Shown in pieces: positions 27,190 to 36,067 of a stretch of 64,000 nt of DNA. Both the position numbers and the translations under genes were made by a program. The DNA comes from Nostoc sp. ATCC 53789. GTDB lineage: Bacteria; Cyanobacteriota; Cyanobacteriia; Cyanobacteriales; Nostocaceae. The notes under the pieces were generated by a model. The model was not told the origin of the DNA. It did no database searches and worked only from the letters and a program-made list of their open reading frames with translations. Position 1 is the stretch's first letter; every line of letters starts with the position of its first letter. The DNA is taken from contig NZ_CP046704.1 of assembly GCF_009873495.1 (NCBI RefSeq), positions 124,001-188,000 of the forward strand. Reading direction: 5' to 3'.

Positions 27190-27609
27190 ATGATTAGCCC
27201 ATTTTCTCTTCAACAAGCCGATTGGGATGATTCACCAGAGAAAATTTTTCTACCGCCAACAGACCCGAATGCAGAGATTATCGAAATCCCTGGTTACATA
27301 CTCGTTTACGTCAATGGAGCTTGCCCCAAAACTTATCGAGTCTACACAGATGATTCCATGATTGGGGTGATATTTCAGCACATCACCTACTGGTCAAATG
27401 CGGTAGATAAGATTCGATACGCCGAGCCGGTTGATGCAGCAGTCGGGCTGGATGAATTTATGACGATGACAGGCTACTTTACAGCGACTACAGAAGAACC
27501 ATTCACAGAAGAAGAATTATTGGATAAGGAATTCGATTCGCTAACGAATGACGAGTGGGAGCGACTAAAGAGGTACGTTCCAAAAACTAAAGATTTGGTT
27601 GCAGCGTAA
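27190..27609 (+). CDS. Hypothetical protein
   Basis: 139 residues from ATG 27190. An earlier in-frame ATG at 27133 lies inside the intergenic hairpin and is less likely. The region PPTDPNAEIIEIPGYILVYVNG is shared with the decayed upstream copy. Acidic overall, no membrane segment, no known motif. Member of the small-gene cluster downstream of the XRE promoter. Confidence 0.6.
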   Translation: MISPFSLQQADWDDSPEKIFLPPTDPNAEIIEIPGYILVYVNGACPKTYRVYTDDSMIGVIFQHITYWSNAVDKIRYAEPVDAAVGLDEFMTMTGYFTATTEEPFTEEELLDKEFDSLTNDEWERLKRYVPKTKDLVAA

Positions 27610-27702
27610 GGAAACGGGTGGGTAGGGCAAACCCACCTGTGTGGCAAGGAGCAAACTTAAATTTTATCCAAATAGGAACACCACAATTCATTGAATAAAC
27701 CA

Positions 27703-27915
27703 ATGGAACCGATAGAAATCCTAGAAGAATTCAACTCGTGCTACGCAAAGATTCAGGCGATCGCCCAAGATGAAAACTGGCTTTTGTTGATTGCTGATAA
27801 AAAGATTGACCCAGAAGCCGCAACTCACGTGGGCGATACATTGCATTACTTGGGCGAGGTAATGGGTTGTGTGGAAGAAATCGTCGAGGTCAAGTTCAAT
27901 CAGGAGGCAAAATAA
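27703..27915 (+). CDS. Hypothetical small acidic protein
   Basis: 70 residues from ATG 27703 (MEPIEILEEF); a TTG at 27691 is an alternative. Helical, with no known domain. Its stop codon overlaps the next start (TAATG), so the two are translationally coupled. Confidence 0.6.
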   Translation: MEPIEILEEFNSCYAKIQAIAQDENWLLLIADKKIDPEAATHVGDTLHYLGEVMGCVEEIVEVKFNQEAK

Positions 27916-28244
27916 TGCAACCAACAATCACCATTCCACACGGTTGGAAATACCCCCGATTCACTTTAGGACAACGTACAGAACAGGGAATTATCATCGG
28001 CATCAAGTATTACCCAATCGATAGTCTTTTAGCTTATGAATACGATGAAAGCTGGCGTTATTTAGTCATGCCTGACATGAATTCCATTGAAGAGGAAAAT
28101 CACTTAGAGAACGAGATTAAATTGCTCAAACCGCAGGAATTGAAAACACTTCTAGAAGCAGAGATTAAAAAACGACTATATCAAATCGAGGTGCTGAAAT
28201 ACGAGTTAAAAACAATTCCTGGAATTGTCTTGAAGAAGAATTAA
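27915..28244 (+). CDS. Hypothetical protein, paralogue of 35525-35845
   Basis: 109 residues from ATG 27915, with CAGGAGG at 27899-27905 upstream. Shared with the paralogue: HGWKYPRFTLGQRTEQGIIIG against NHWTSPKYSLGQRTKQGVIVG, then ESWRY, then a C-terminal coiled coil (LKPQELKTLLEAEIKK). The first half looks like a small beta-rich domain and the second like a helical hairpin. Nothing catalytic seen. An STRR cassette begins directly after its stop codon. Confidence 0.65.
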   Translation: MQPTITIPHGWKYPRFTLGQRTEQGIIIGIKYYPIDSLLAYEYDESWRYLVMPDMNSIEEENHLENEIKLLKPQELKTLLEAEIKKRLYQIEVLKYELKTIPGIVLKKN

Positions 28245-28441
28245 GAAGTCAGAAGTCAGGAGTCAGAATCAAGATACTCGTAGACTCGCTATCAGTTGGG
28301 GATTCAGACCTGCAACTTTCTTGTTGACCACTAAAATTTCGATTTGGTGGGGGTGCAAAACGCCGATTATTCATCAGCTTTTTCGGTCACAATACCTTTC
28401 CTATATTCTGAATACTGACTCCTGACTCCTGAATTCTGTTG
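28245..28441. repeat. STRR-flanked cassette 1
   Basis: Left arm of heptamers (gaagtcaggagtcagaatc, to 28271) and a right arm in inverse orientation (tgactcctgactcctgaattctg, 28417-28440). The core contains CCACTAAAATTTCGATTTGGTGGGGG-type hairpin DNA and ggggattcagacc. The same core recurs at 44220-44391. Non-coding. Confidence 0.75.
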
Positions 28442-28503
28442 ATAAATAGCTAAGTCGAACACTATCCAGTATCAACGCAATTTTCAACAACAACAACGCA
28501 ATT

Positions 28504-29262
28504 ATGGAAACCATCAAAATCAACAACAGCGTCTTTCTCATTCCACCCAGCCAACCTAAACTACAAGCGAATTGCGCTAAGGAATATGGTCAATTCTTAC
28601 TCGATTGTCCTCCAAAACTGACGATTCTAGAAGCACAAGCAGGCGGATATCTTAAAGGTAACAAGGCTGACTTTGCAATTGCAATCTCTCGCCCTGACCG
28701 TGCATTGACCATCAACGAAAACTTCACCAACGAGCCATTTACCGAACTGTGGGTTATTCCTGTTGCTGGGGGACTCAAAGACCAGTTTAAGGGGCCAGCT
28801 TCGATGTTGCTTAGTTTTCTGATCCACCGCCGCAGTAAAGACAATTTTGCTGGACTGTACAACCACTTCGCTCATCGCGCTTTCCAGCAGTGGTGCGAGG
28901 AAGGGATGCCGGGAGATCCCAAAGAATTCTGCTTCGGTGCGATCGCTTCGGTACTGAAAAACTACATTTTCTGCGCGGAGTTTCAGAAAGTGGAAGGAAC
29001 GCTGGGAACGTACTGGTTTATTCAGTGGAGCTATCGCAATCCTCAATCTGACTTTGAGCATGATGCACTCGAAGCCGCCGAGATGATTCGCTCTGGCGCG
29101 GAATCTGGGGCAACACTTCACTGGGTTACAAACGAAACTTACGAGCGATGGGCTAGTAATGCTGTCACTGCACCAGCATTACCCCCGGTTTCGGAGACTG
29201 AGGCACGGCTATCTCTACAAGGACAGAATCAGACAGCAATGTCGCAAGGTAACAAGCGGTAA
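28504..29262 (+). CDS. Hypothetical protein
   Basis: 252 residues. ATG 28504 follows an AC-rich leader with no obvious ribosome site. Contains KADFAIAISRPDRALTI, ASMLLSFLIHRRSKDNFAGLY and HDALEAAEMIRSG. The C-terminal 40 residues are polar. Globular and soluble, with no family recognised. Typical of cyanobacterial plasmid modules. Confidence 0.6.
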   Translation: METIKINNSVFLIPPSQPKLQANCAKEYGQFLLDCPPKLTILEAQAGGYLKGNKADFAIAISRPDRALTINENFTNEPFTELWVIPVAGGLKDQFKGPASMLLSFLIHRRSKDNFAGLYNHFAHRAFQQWCEEGMPGDPKEFCFGAIASVLKNYIFCAEFQKVEGTLGTYWFIQWSYRNPQSDFEHDALEAAEMIRSGAESGATLHWVTNETYERWASNAVTAPALPPVSETEARLSLQGQNQTAMSQGNKR

Positions 29263-29328
29263 TTAAACACGAAAAAGGCGATTCAAAGGTGAATCGCCAC
29301 TACAAAAATTAGTAGCAAAAACAAGTCA

Positions 29329-29598
29329 ATGAAAATCGGTACTGTCTCAATTAATTATTCGAGAAAGTTCAACTTGGGGCACTATGAATCAATCGAATTG
29401 GGCTGCTCACTTTGGGCACAAGTGGAAGATGAAGAAGATGCCGATGGTGTAGTTCAATTCCTTTATCATCAGGCAAAAGCAGCAGTGAAAGAGGCTGCAA
29501 TGCCTGTGATTAAAGCGAACGAATTCCAAATTAGTAAAGCCAAATCTCAACGGAAAGTTGCAACTGATGAAGGTGTTGTAGAAATAGATAATTTTTGA
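29329..29598 (+). CDS. Hypothetical protein
   Basis: 89 residues: YSRKFNLGHYESIELGCSLWA, then an acidic EDEEDADGV stretch, then a helix. The N-terminal pattern (structured strand pair followed by an acidic loop) resembles small plasmid proteins, but nothing specific. A GGCGATTC...GAATCGCC hairpin lies just upstream (29279-29298). Confidence 0.55.
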   Translation: MKIGTVSINYSRKFNLGHYESIELGCSLWAQVEDEEDADGVVQFLYHQAKAAVKEAAMPVIKANEFQISKAKSQRKVATDEGVVEIDNF

Positions 29599-29609
29599 GC
29601 CAATCAAAC

Positions 29610-29939
29610 ATGAAACAACTAACAGGTTTTATTCCCGTTGCAGCATTACCTGAATCTACTGCGGCTTCTGCTAAACAACAGCTAATAGAAACCATTGAAT
29701 GGCTTTACAAAGAAGGTGCTGCTACTGAAACTAACCTTAAACTCCTAACTGCAATTGTCGAATCAATTCTTTGCTCGGAAGAATCATACACTAGATTTTT
29801 GCAGTGTGGTTTTGATGCAGCCATTGAGTTTTTCGATACTAATTCTCAGAACTGGGACTTTGAAGAATCAATCTCATCACATCATAATCCTAGAAATTGG
29901 GATGGTTATAAAAGGTCACAAAGCAACCACCGTCATTGA
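29610..29939 (+). CDS. Hypothetical protein
   Basis: 109 residues from ATG 29610; a TTG at 29595 would overlap the upstream gene by 4 nt. Helical middle (AKQQLIETIEWLYKEG, LTAIVESILCSEES) and a His/Asn-rich end. No family recognised. Confidence 0.5.
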   Translation: MKQLTGFIPVAALPESTAASAKQQLIETIEWLYKEGAATETNLKLLTAIVESILCSEESYTRFLQCGFDAAIEFFDTNSQNWDFEESISSHHNPRNWDGYKRSQSNHRH

Positions 29940-30009
29940 GTGCCGGAGAATATGGGGACTTGAAAAGCAGCCCTAGTTGACCCGATCTGGTACAGAAATC
30001 GGATCAAAA

Positions 30010-30777
30010 TCACCCTTGGTTCTCAGATTCTCCCTGTTGTAGTTGTTGCACTACTTCTACTGATAAGTCAGTCAGCCGAGCGATCGCATCAACAGCCATG
30101 CCCTCTTTTAAGAGATTAACAGCAATTTGACGGGCTTTTTCATCGCTACCTTCGGTCTTTATTGATTGATAAACCACTGATTCGCGCATAATGTCCTTCC
30201 TGAATAAACGGCCAATCACTTCTTGTTCTAATACTAACCCAGCCAGGATTGCTGAGGCAGCAGCAATATTACTTTGTGTCCGACGATCAGCAATTTTATC
30301 AATACTTTCAGATGCAAGTTGTAGTGTACCAACCTTGTTCTCAGTGGCACTCAAAACTGCAAAGGGGAGTAATCCTGGTGCTGCCAAAAATACCTCTGGG
30401 GGTTGCTCCCACAAACGAATTACCGTAAATTCATGTCGTAAACTTTCAGTGGTAAAAGTTGTTTGATACACCTTCTCTGATTCAGTTTTGGCTAAGTAAA
30501 TTACCACTTGATGCATTCGCTTATTGGGAAAACGGCGATACACCCTTAAACGATAATCAGCCATCCTAAACGGCATATCGTCATCAGGTTTGGTCTGAAA
30601 TTCAATGTGGAGAACAACTTCATCCGATTGCAGCAATATTAAGGCATCAGCACGAATAGGTTCTAAAGACAATTCTGTAGGACTTAATTTGGTTAAAGTA
30701 ATAGGTTCTCCTAATAGCCAAGTAGCAAAATCAGGAGAATACATCTCAGCGATAAATTTGCAGGTGTTATCAAACAT
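30010..30777 (-). CDS. Rpn-family / PD-(D/E)XK-like putative nuclease
   Basis: 255 residues. The N-terminal half shows the DUF4351/Rpn layout common in cyanobacteria: ADALILLQSDEVVLHIEFQTK (acidic residue plus E-x-Q-x-K, the likely nuclease core), then MPFRMADYRLRVYRRFP, then VVIYLAKT. The C-terminal half is helical. The family is linked to recombination-promoting nucleases and remnants of transposons. It is the only minus-strand gene inside this stretch of the plus-strand cluster, so it is probably an independent acquisition. Confidence 0.8.
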   Translation of the reverse strand: MFDNTCKFIAEMYSPDFATWLLGEPITLTKLSPTELSLEPIRADALILLQSDEVVLHIEFQTKPDDDMPFRMADYRLRVYRRFPNKRMHQVVIYLAKTESEKVYQTTFTTESLRHEFTVIRLWEQPPEVFLAAPGLLPFAVLSATENKVGTLQLASESIDKIADRRTQSNIAAASAILAGLVLEQEVIGRLFRKDIMRESVVYQSIKTEGSDEKARQIAVNLLKEGMAVDAIARLTDLSVEVVQQLQQGESENQG

Positions 30778-30926
30778 GAACGAATTTTATCAGATTATCA
30801 GCTAGTTCCATTAATTCAAGTCTGTGGGTTCAGTATAAGGAAAGTTCATTTTCCAGATATGCCGCCAGTTCAAGAATTTTTTTTCAATTTACATCATCTA
30901 CAAATCATAGAGTCATAGTCAACATT

Positions 30927-31127
30927 ATGCCAAGAAAATCTATTCCCCCTACCTCTACTGACAATTCCTCACTATGCCTACAGTATCTTCGTCGTTGTGG
31001 GGGTAGCGCACGATTATGTACCATCAGTTTTAGTCTTAGTGTCATACAAACACTAGTAAATCGAAAGCTGGTGAAAGTGACAAATACTGGTGCAGGATTT
31101 TTTGTGGAGTTGGATGAAGCGAAATGA
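30927..31127 (+). CDS. Hypothetical small protein (winged-helix-like end)
   Basis: 66 residues. The end (SVIQTLVNRKLVKVTNTGAGFFVELDE) resembles a winged-helix wing, but it is too short to be sure. Its last codons overlap the next gene by 4 nt (ATGA). Confidence 0.5.
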   Translation: MPRKSIPPTSTDNSSLCLQYLRRCGGSARLCTISFSLSVIQTLVNRKLVKVTNTGAGFFVELDEAK

Positions 31128-31339
31128 AAATACAAGTCGCACAGTTAACTGCTAACGAATTTTTGCGGGCGAAAGATTGGATAAAAGAGTGTTTGCCTTG
31201 GCGCGATTTATCCTGTCCCGAAGAAGTTGAAGAACTCACAGAACAAGAAATAATTTCAGGCATCAAAATCCACTATAGCGGAGGGATAAAACAGTTCAAG
31301 TTGGCTGTAGAGGATCATATTTTTCCTAGTAATTCATGA
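31124..31339 (+). CDS. Hypothetical small protein
   Basis: 71 residues, overlapping the upstream gene by 4 nt and so translationally coupled. Acidic middle (PEEVEELTEQEI). No family recognised. Confidence 0.55.
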   Translation: MKIQVAQLTANEFLRAKDWIKECLPWRDLSCPEEVEELTEQEIISGIKIHYSGGIKQFKLAVEDHIFPSNS

Positions 31340-31354
31340 GAATAAGTGAAACCA

Positions 31355-31699
31355 ATGGCTAATCACAAACAAATTGCTCGTTCAAGTATGCAAGAGCCAA
31401 AAGTCCGATTAGTTAAAAGTCATCGTCCAAGAAGACGATTCAACTCCAAAGTATTCATTGATCGCACCATAGAAACAACTGCAATTATCTCTCTGCTCTT
31501 GACTGGGTTTTCAGGAGTAGGGGCAATGGGGTGCTGGGGGCTGGAGATTATTGAGTCCAATGCTAATCCCAACATAATCATCTCTGGTTGGGAGCAACAA
31601 AAAAATATCTGCATGGGTGCAATGTTGGTCAGTTTTTCCGCTTTCTTAGGGAGTTCTTTGGTCGGAGCTAGTTTCAGTATTCACCGGGATAAATTTTAG
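31355..31699 (+). CDS. Small membrane protein, unknown function
   Basis: 115 residues from ATG 31355 (a GTG at 31346 is possible). Basic N-terminus (KSHRPRRRFNSK), then two likely membrane segments: IIAVISLLLTGFSG-type at about 45-65 and MLVSFSAFLGSSLVGASF near the end. No family recognised. Confidence 0.55.
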   Translation: MANHKQIARSSMQEPKVRLVKSHRPRRRFNSKVFIDRTIETTAIISLLLTGFSGVGAMGCWGLEIIESNANPNIIISGWEQQKNICMGAMLVSFSAFLGSSLVGASFSIHRDKF

Positions 31700-31713
31700 G
31701 GGAAGAAACAACG

Positions 31714-31953
31714 ATGGAAATCAAATTAACTACACCAGAGATTCGGGCTATCTTGCAAGGCTGTCAATATACATTGCAGCTGGTTGGGAGCAGTAAGGAT
31801 TATCGCAGGCTTCAATCATCCGAGTACTTTTCTACATCAAATGATGTGGTGCTAAACGATGCTGTCAATATTTTGTTTGAGTTAGTTGAAGCAATCGAGC
31901 AGGTAGAGCAATTTTCTCAACAAAAAGAATCAGGTCAAGGAGCAAGAAATTAA
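31714..31953 (+). CDS. Hypothetical protein with a decayed duplicate nearby
   Basis: 79 residues: EIRAILQGCQYTLQLVGSSKD, then VVLNDAVNILFELVEAIEQV, mostly helical. A broken copy lies at 34505-34735. No family recognised. Confidence 0.6.
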   Translation: MEIKLTTPEIRAILQGCQYTLQLVGSSKDYRRLQSSEYFSTSNDVVLNDAVNILFELVEAIEQVEQFSQQKESGQGARN

Positions 31954-32059
31954 GTAATAATTCAGGTCTGAGGGTATTGACAAGTGCAACATCTTTACAG
32001 GAGTATCAACCTGAGTTCTTACAACTTGTTAACTATTAATAGAATATCTTGAATAATCA

Positions 32060-32944
32060 ATGGTCACAATTCCAATAATTGATTTAAGTGCTTTCACTCG
32101 TAGCAACGCAACAAATCGGCAAGCTGTCGTGAAACAAATTTATCAAGCTTGCCATGAAATCGGTTTCATCTACTTGCAAAATTCGGGAATCTCAAAAGAC
32201 TTAATAGAGCAAGTGTTCAGCTACAATCAATCTTTTTTTAAACAACCTTTAGAAGTTAAGCAAAAGCTTGCTTGGAGTGATGAATTTTGTAATACAGGAT
32301 ATGTTGCTCTTGAAAGAGAACGTCTTGACCCTAATAAACCAGGTGACTTAAAAGAGGCGTTTAATGTCAACAAGGAGGGTACTGTTAGGATGGATGCTTC
32401 TATTGTTGGTTTCTATGAAAGTTGCACAAAACTAGCTAACACAATATTGCAAATCTTTGCTTTGGCATTGGAATTGCCTGAAGATTTTTTGACGACAAAG
32501 CACAATCAATACAATCATACTTTGCGCTTGCTCCACTATCCCCCATTGCAAACATCACCCAAACCCGGACAAGTCCGTGCTGGGGAACACTCTGATTATG
32601 GCAGCATTACTTTACTTTTCCAAGATGAAGTTAGTGGGCTGGAAGTAAGAACAACAGATGGAGAATGGATTGAGGCGGCTGCAATTCCTGATACTGTTAT
32701 AGTTAATACTGGTGATTTAATGCAGAGGTGGACAAATCATGTTTTTTGTTCAACTCACCATCGGGTGATGATTCCTAATGACGACAGGGTAAACCAGTCT
32801 CGGTATTCTATTGCTTTTTTCTGTCATCCTAATGATGATGTAGAGATTGCTTGTTTACAAAGTTGCCAAAAAGGAAAATCCCCTATTTATCCGCCTATTT
32901 TAGCAAGAGAATATCTTTTACAACGGTTACAAGCAACATATTAG
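32060..32944 (+). CDS. Fe(II)/2-oxoglutarate dioxygenase, isopenicillin-N-synthase-like
   Basis: 294 residues. N-terminal DIOX_N (IPIIDLSAFTRSN, FIYLQNSGIS), then the double-stranded beta-helix with iron ligands H177 and D179 (GEHSDYGSIT) and H234 (STHHRV), and the 2OG-binding R248-x-S250 (SRYS). This fold oxidises small molecules or modified amino acids in the cytoplasm. The substrate cannot be read from sequence. It ends directly before the FAD oxidase gene (TAG then ATG), so the two probably act in one pathway. An unusual pair for a plasmid-type cluster. Confidence 0.9.
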   Translation: MVTIPIIDLSAFTRSNATNRQAVVKQIYQACHEIGFIYLQNSGISKDLIEQVFSYNQSFFKQPLEVKQKLAWSDEFCNTGYVALERERLDPNKPGDLKEAFNVNKEGTVRMDASIVGFYESCTKLANTILQIFALALELPEDFLTTKHNQYNHTLRLLHYPPLQTSPKPGQVRAGEHSDYGSITLLFQDEVSGLEVRTTDGEWIEAAAIPDTVIVNTGDLMQRWTNHVFCSTHHRVMIPNDDRVNQSRYSIAFFCHPNDDVEIACLQSCQKGKSPIYPPILAREYLLQRLQATY

Positions 32945-34078
32945 ATGGTTGTTGCTGAGTGGAAATTTCAGATGAAAACTTACGACTGGATTGTAGTTGG
33001 TGGTGGGATTACAGGTGCTGCACTTGCTTATGAATTAGGAAAAGCAGGCTTTGGCGTACTTCTGGTGGAAGAATATGAAATACCACAGAATGCAACTCGT
33101 TATAGTTATGGTGGGCTTGCATATTGGTCGGGTACTACAGCATTTACTCGCCAATTATGCAAAGAAGCAAGCGCTCGCTATCGTATCTTATCTCTTGAGT
33201 TAGACGCTGATATCGAGTTTCGGGAATTAGATTTATTACTGACTATTCCAGTTTCTAGTGACCCAGAAGCGATCGCTGCATCCTATAACAATTGTGCCGA
33301 TGTACCACATTTATTTAGCCCAGAAGCCGCGATTGAACTGGAACCACTCCTAAATCAACAGGCGATATCTGGTGCTTTAACTGTTAAGCACGGTCATATT
33401 CATCCACAAAAAACAGCACAAGCTTACATTCAAGCTTTTTTGCGTGGTGGGGGTGAAGTGCAAATTACCCAAGTATTGCAAATATTAGAAAGTGGTGTAA
33501 AAACCACTACTGCAACTTACCACAGTGCAAATGTTGTCATTTGTGCAGGTGGACTTAGCCGCCAACTATTAAAGGCATCTGGTATTTCCACTAAAATATA
33601 TTTTACCCACGCAGAAATAATTGAAACTGCACCAGTTGATGTCAAGTTAAGCACCTTAGTTATGCCAGCAAATGTGCAACGATTTCAATTAGAAGCCCAA
33701 TCTGCTCAAGTCGATGAAGTTTGGGATCATCCAGGTAATGAACCAGTAACAGCGATTTTAGATGCTGGCGCAATTCAATTTCAAGATGGCACTTTACGCT
33801 TGGGTCAAATTAGTCGCATTCTCACAGATCCTCATGCCAAGGTAAATTCACAAGCAAGTGAAAAATGGTTGCGAGAAAGTGTCGGGGAAGTGTTACCAAC
33901 TTTGAAGAATTTACCAGGAATTTGGCATCATTGCTTGGTGGCATTTAGTGGGAATCAATTTCCTATAATTGGTGCTGTTCCAGGATTAGACAATGTTTAT
34001 GTGTTTAGTGGATTAAGCAATCCGCTAGTAATGGTACTACCCTTAGCAGAACGCTTTGCTAATAACAGTTATCTATGA
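32945..34078 (+). CDS. FAD-dependent oxidoreductase, D-amino-acid/glycine oxidase type
   Basis: 377 residues from ATG 32945; the internal ATG 32972 (MKTYDWIVVGGG) is also plausible. The Rossmann motif VVGGGITGAALAYELGKAG is followed by the DAO-type middle and a C-terminal GAVPGLDNVYVFSGLSNP that contacts FAD. Members oxidise amines or amino acids to imines, with O2 or another acceptor. Immediately downstream of the 2OG oxygenase with no gap, consistent with a two-step conversion of an amino-acid-like compound. Its stop slightly precedes the start of the small membrane protein at 34089. Confidence 0.85.
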   Translation: MVVAEWKFQMKTYDWIVVGGGITGAALAYELGKAGFGVLLVEEYEIPQNATRYSYGGLAYWSGTTAFTRQLCKEASARYRILSLELDADIEFRELDLLLTIPVSSDPEAIAASYNNCADVPHLFSPEAAIELEPLLNQQAISGALTVKHGHIHPQKTAQAYIQAFLRGGGEVQITQVLQILESGVKTTTATYHSANVVICAGGLSRQLLKASGISTKIYFTHAEIIETAPVDVKLSTLVMPANVQRFQLEAQSAQVDEVWDHPGNEPVTAILDAGAIQFQDGTLRLGQISRILTDPHAKVNSQASEKWLRESVGEVLPTLKNLPGIWHHCLVAFSGNQFPIIGAVPGLDNVYVFSGLSNPLVMVLPLAERFANNSYL

Positions 34079-34088
34079 TTATAAGCCG

Positions 34089-34460
34089 ATGTCAAAACTA
34101 AAGTACTTAAATATTTGTGCTGGAGCAATGGGAATAACAGCAGTACTGTTGGGAAGCACAATTGTGTTCAAAGGGCTAACTAACGGGGCAAGTGCAAGAA
34201 GTATAATTGCAGGAACGTGTTTGTTATTAGGTGGTTCTTGTTTTGCTGTCAAGAGCCTGCATGAAATTCAAGTCGAGTTAGAGATTGACAAAATATTAAT
34301 TGAAAGACGCAAGGCAATACCCACGAATTGTAGAGGATGTCGGAATTTTCACGGTGTTAAATACGAAGGAGTAACGCTGGTTTGTGCAATACATCCTAGT
34401 GGGGTAGAAGAGAAAACTTGCCCTGATTGGAAAAGTTTCAGACAACCGGACAAGTCTTAG
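34089..34460 (+). CDS. Membrane-anchored four-cysteine protein
   Basis: 123 residues from ATG 34089 (MSKLKYLNIC). Two membrane segments (ICAGAMGITAVLLGSTIVF; RSIIAGTCLLLGGSCFAV), then a helix, then a cytoplasmic-looking knuckle CRGCRNF...CAIHP...CPDW. The four cysteines could bind zinc or an Fe-S centre. The CPDW motif recurs in the gene at 34720. Function unknown. Confidence 0.65.
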   Translation: MSKLKYLNICAGAMGITAVLLGSTIVFKGLTNGASARSIIAGTCLLLGGSCFAVKSLHEIQVELEIDKILIERRKAIPTNCRGCRNFHGVKYEGVTLVCAIHPSGVEEKTCPDWKSFRQPDKS

Positions 34461-34504
34461 TATTCGTCAAGACAAGTCTTAGAACGAGAAACAGTGATTG
34501 TATT

Positions 34505-34735
34505 TCAAGTTAACCACATCACAGATTTGGACTATATTGCAGGGTTGTCAATATACATTGCAGCTTGTGGGGAGTAGTCTAAATTATCATAAAATTCAAT
34601 CGTCAGAGCATTTTTTACCTGAAATGATGTGACACTAAATGATGCTTTTTACGTTTTATATCAGCTAGTCAACGCAATCGAGTAGGTGAAGCAATTTAGC
34701 CAACAAGGAGAATCAGATCATGGAGCAAGAAATTA
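34505..34735 (+). pseudogene. Decayed duplicate of the 31714-31953 gene
   Basis: The DNA matches along its length: gggttgtcaatatacattgc against ggctgtcaatatacattgc, then tgatgtg-(g/a)c-ctaaa(c/t)gatgc, then gagcaagaaatt at the end. Frameshifts and a stop (gagtag) break the frame. The next gene starts inside its tail. Confidence 0.75.
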
Positions 34736-35271
34736 AAGATGCAGTTGGTTTAGGCATTCCTGAACTTGCCATAGAGTCGAAACCAAAACCTGAGCCAGAA
34801 CTCAAATCAACAGTAACGATTTATGACTTCAGTGCTTTGTTATCCAAATACGAACCGCCGAAAAAACCAACAATAAAAGATGAGTGTTCCTTCTCAACGG
34901 GCAGTACTGAATACTGTTCATCCCCACGGTTACTTGATGAAAAATGTCCTGATTGGTCAGCCCTTCAATCTAATGTTGTACATAGGAGCAATAATATGAC
35001 ATTCACTTTGGATAATTGCTCTCAAAATAAAGAATCTTCCTTAACTCAAGCATTACGGCAAATACAGCAGTTGAATTCTAAGATTCAGGAATTAGAGCAG
35101 CACCATCAAGACTATGTGCGTTCACAACAGAATTTGATTCCAGCCATTGCTGAGATTTGTGTTTCTCCGATACAGGAAGTTGAGGCACTTCATATTCTGA
35201 TGTATCGGGGAGAAGCAGCTTGTCGGCAGTATTTGCGTTCGGTGCTAGTCAAACAAAAGAAGAATTCATAA
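34720..35271 (+). CDS. Hypothetical protein with cysteine cluster and coiled coil
   Basis: 183 residues. ATG 34720 is preceded by AAGGAG. The first five residues (MEQEI) come from sequence homologous to the end of the 31714 gene. A Cys-containing region (DECSFSTGSTEYCSS...EKCPDW) recalls the gene at 34089. A coiled coil follows (ALRQIQQLNSKIQELEQHHQ) and a helical end. Possibly a chimera born from the duplication. Confidence 0.6.
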   Translation: MEQEIKDAVGLGIPELAIESKPKPEPELKSTVTIYDFSALLSKYEPPKKPTIKDECSFSTGSTEYCSSPRLLDEKCPDWSALQSNVVHRSNNMTFTLDNCSQNKESSLTQALRQIQQLNSKIQELEQHHQDYVRSQQNLIPAIAEICVSPIQEVEALHILMYRGEAACRQYLRSVLVKQKKNS

Positions 35272-35298
35272 TCTCTATCAAAGAAAGGAATTTAAATT

Positions 35299-35514
35299 AT
35301 GAAACGAAATCAAGTACAAGTAATTGTTGTAAGTCTGACCAGCACATTAGCGGCCATATCTATCGGATATTTAGGAGTGCAATTTTTTGGCAAGAATGCA
35401 ATGTACATGATTGCGACAGGAATGTTAGGGCTGGGTACTGGGGGAGCTATTGGTGAGGTTCTGGTAGAGAAAAGGCAGCAGCAAGTAGTACAAACACAGT
35501 TAAAACAACAATAA
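35299..35514 (+). CDS. Small two-pass membrane protein
   Basis: 71 residues: VIVVSLTSTLAAISIGYLGV and MYMIATGMLGLGTGGAIGEV are membrane segments, followed by a Gln-rich tail. AAAGGAA precedes the ATG. Unknown function; holin-like size, but no specific evidence. Confidence 0.55.
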   Translation: MKRNQVQVIVVSLTSTLAAISIGYLGVQFFGKNAMYMIATGMLGLGTGGAIGEVLVEKRQQQVVQTQLKQQ

Positions 35515-35524
35515 TTGAAATCGT

Positions 35525-35845
35525 ATGGAAACTTCAAAAATCATTGCTATCCCGAATCATTGGACATCACCAAAATATTCGTTAGGGCAGAGAACCAAGC
35601 AGGGAGTTATTGTTGGAATTCAGTATTATCCACCCAACAATCTACTGACTGGATTATGTAACGAATCTTGGCGTTATGCTGTCCTAGATAAAAACGATTT
35701 TTCCGAAGTGTCACATCTTGAAGAGGAGAAAATTCATCTGCTTACACCAAGTGAATTACGTGCTGAACTTCAAGCTGAGATTGAAGCGTATCAATGTAAA
35801 ATACTAATTCTCAAGCAGCAGTTAGGGGCAATATCCAATCCTTAA
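35525..35845 (+). CDS. Hypothetical protein, paralogue of 27915-28244
   Basis: 106 residues, same layout as its paralogue: short beta-rich start (LGQRTKQGVIVGIQYYPPNN), ESWRYAVLDK, then a helical hairpin (LTPSELRAELQAEIEAYQ). The divergence shows an old duplication inside the module. Followed by a GGCGATT...AATCGCC hairpin at about 35926-35962. Confidence 0.65.
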   Translation: METSKIIAIPNHWTSPKYSLGQRTKQGVIVGIQYYPPNNLLTGLCNESWRYAVLDKNDFSEVSHLEEEKIHLLTPSELRAELQAEIEAYQCKILILKQQLGAISNP

Positions 35846-36067
35846 ATCAGTATTCACGTACTAAGAATTACCTCTAATAATAGATAGCTTGACCAGAATT
35901 AGAGCCGATTTTTCACAAAAAACGGCGATTGATCTCATCTTGAATGAATGGGATGAATCGCCGTTCGCCGTTTTGACCAATAGTCAATAGTATCGAGTGT
36001 ACGAAAATCGTGAGAGATTCGTATGATTACTAATAACTTATGCTACGACTTCAAGTGTTGGCATAAT

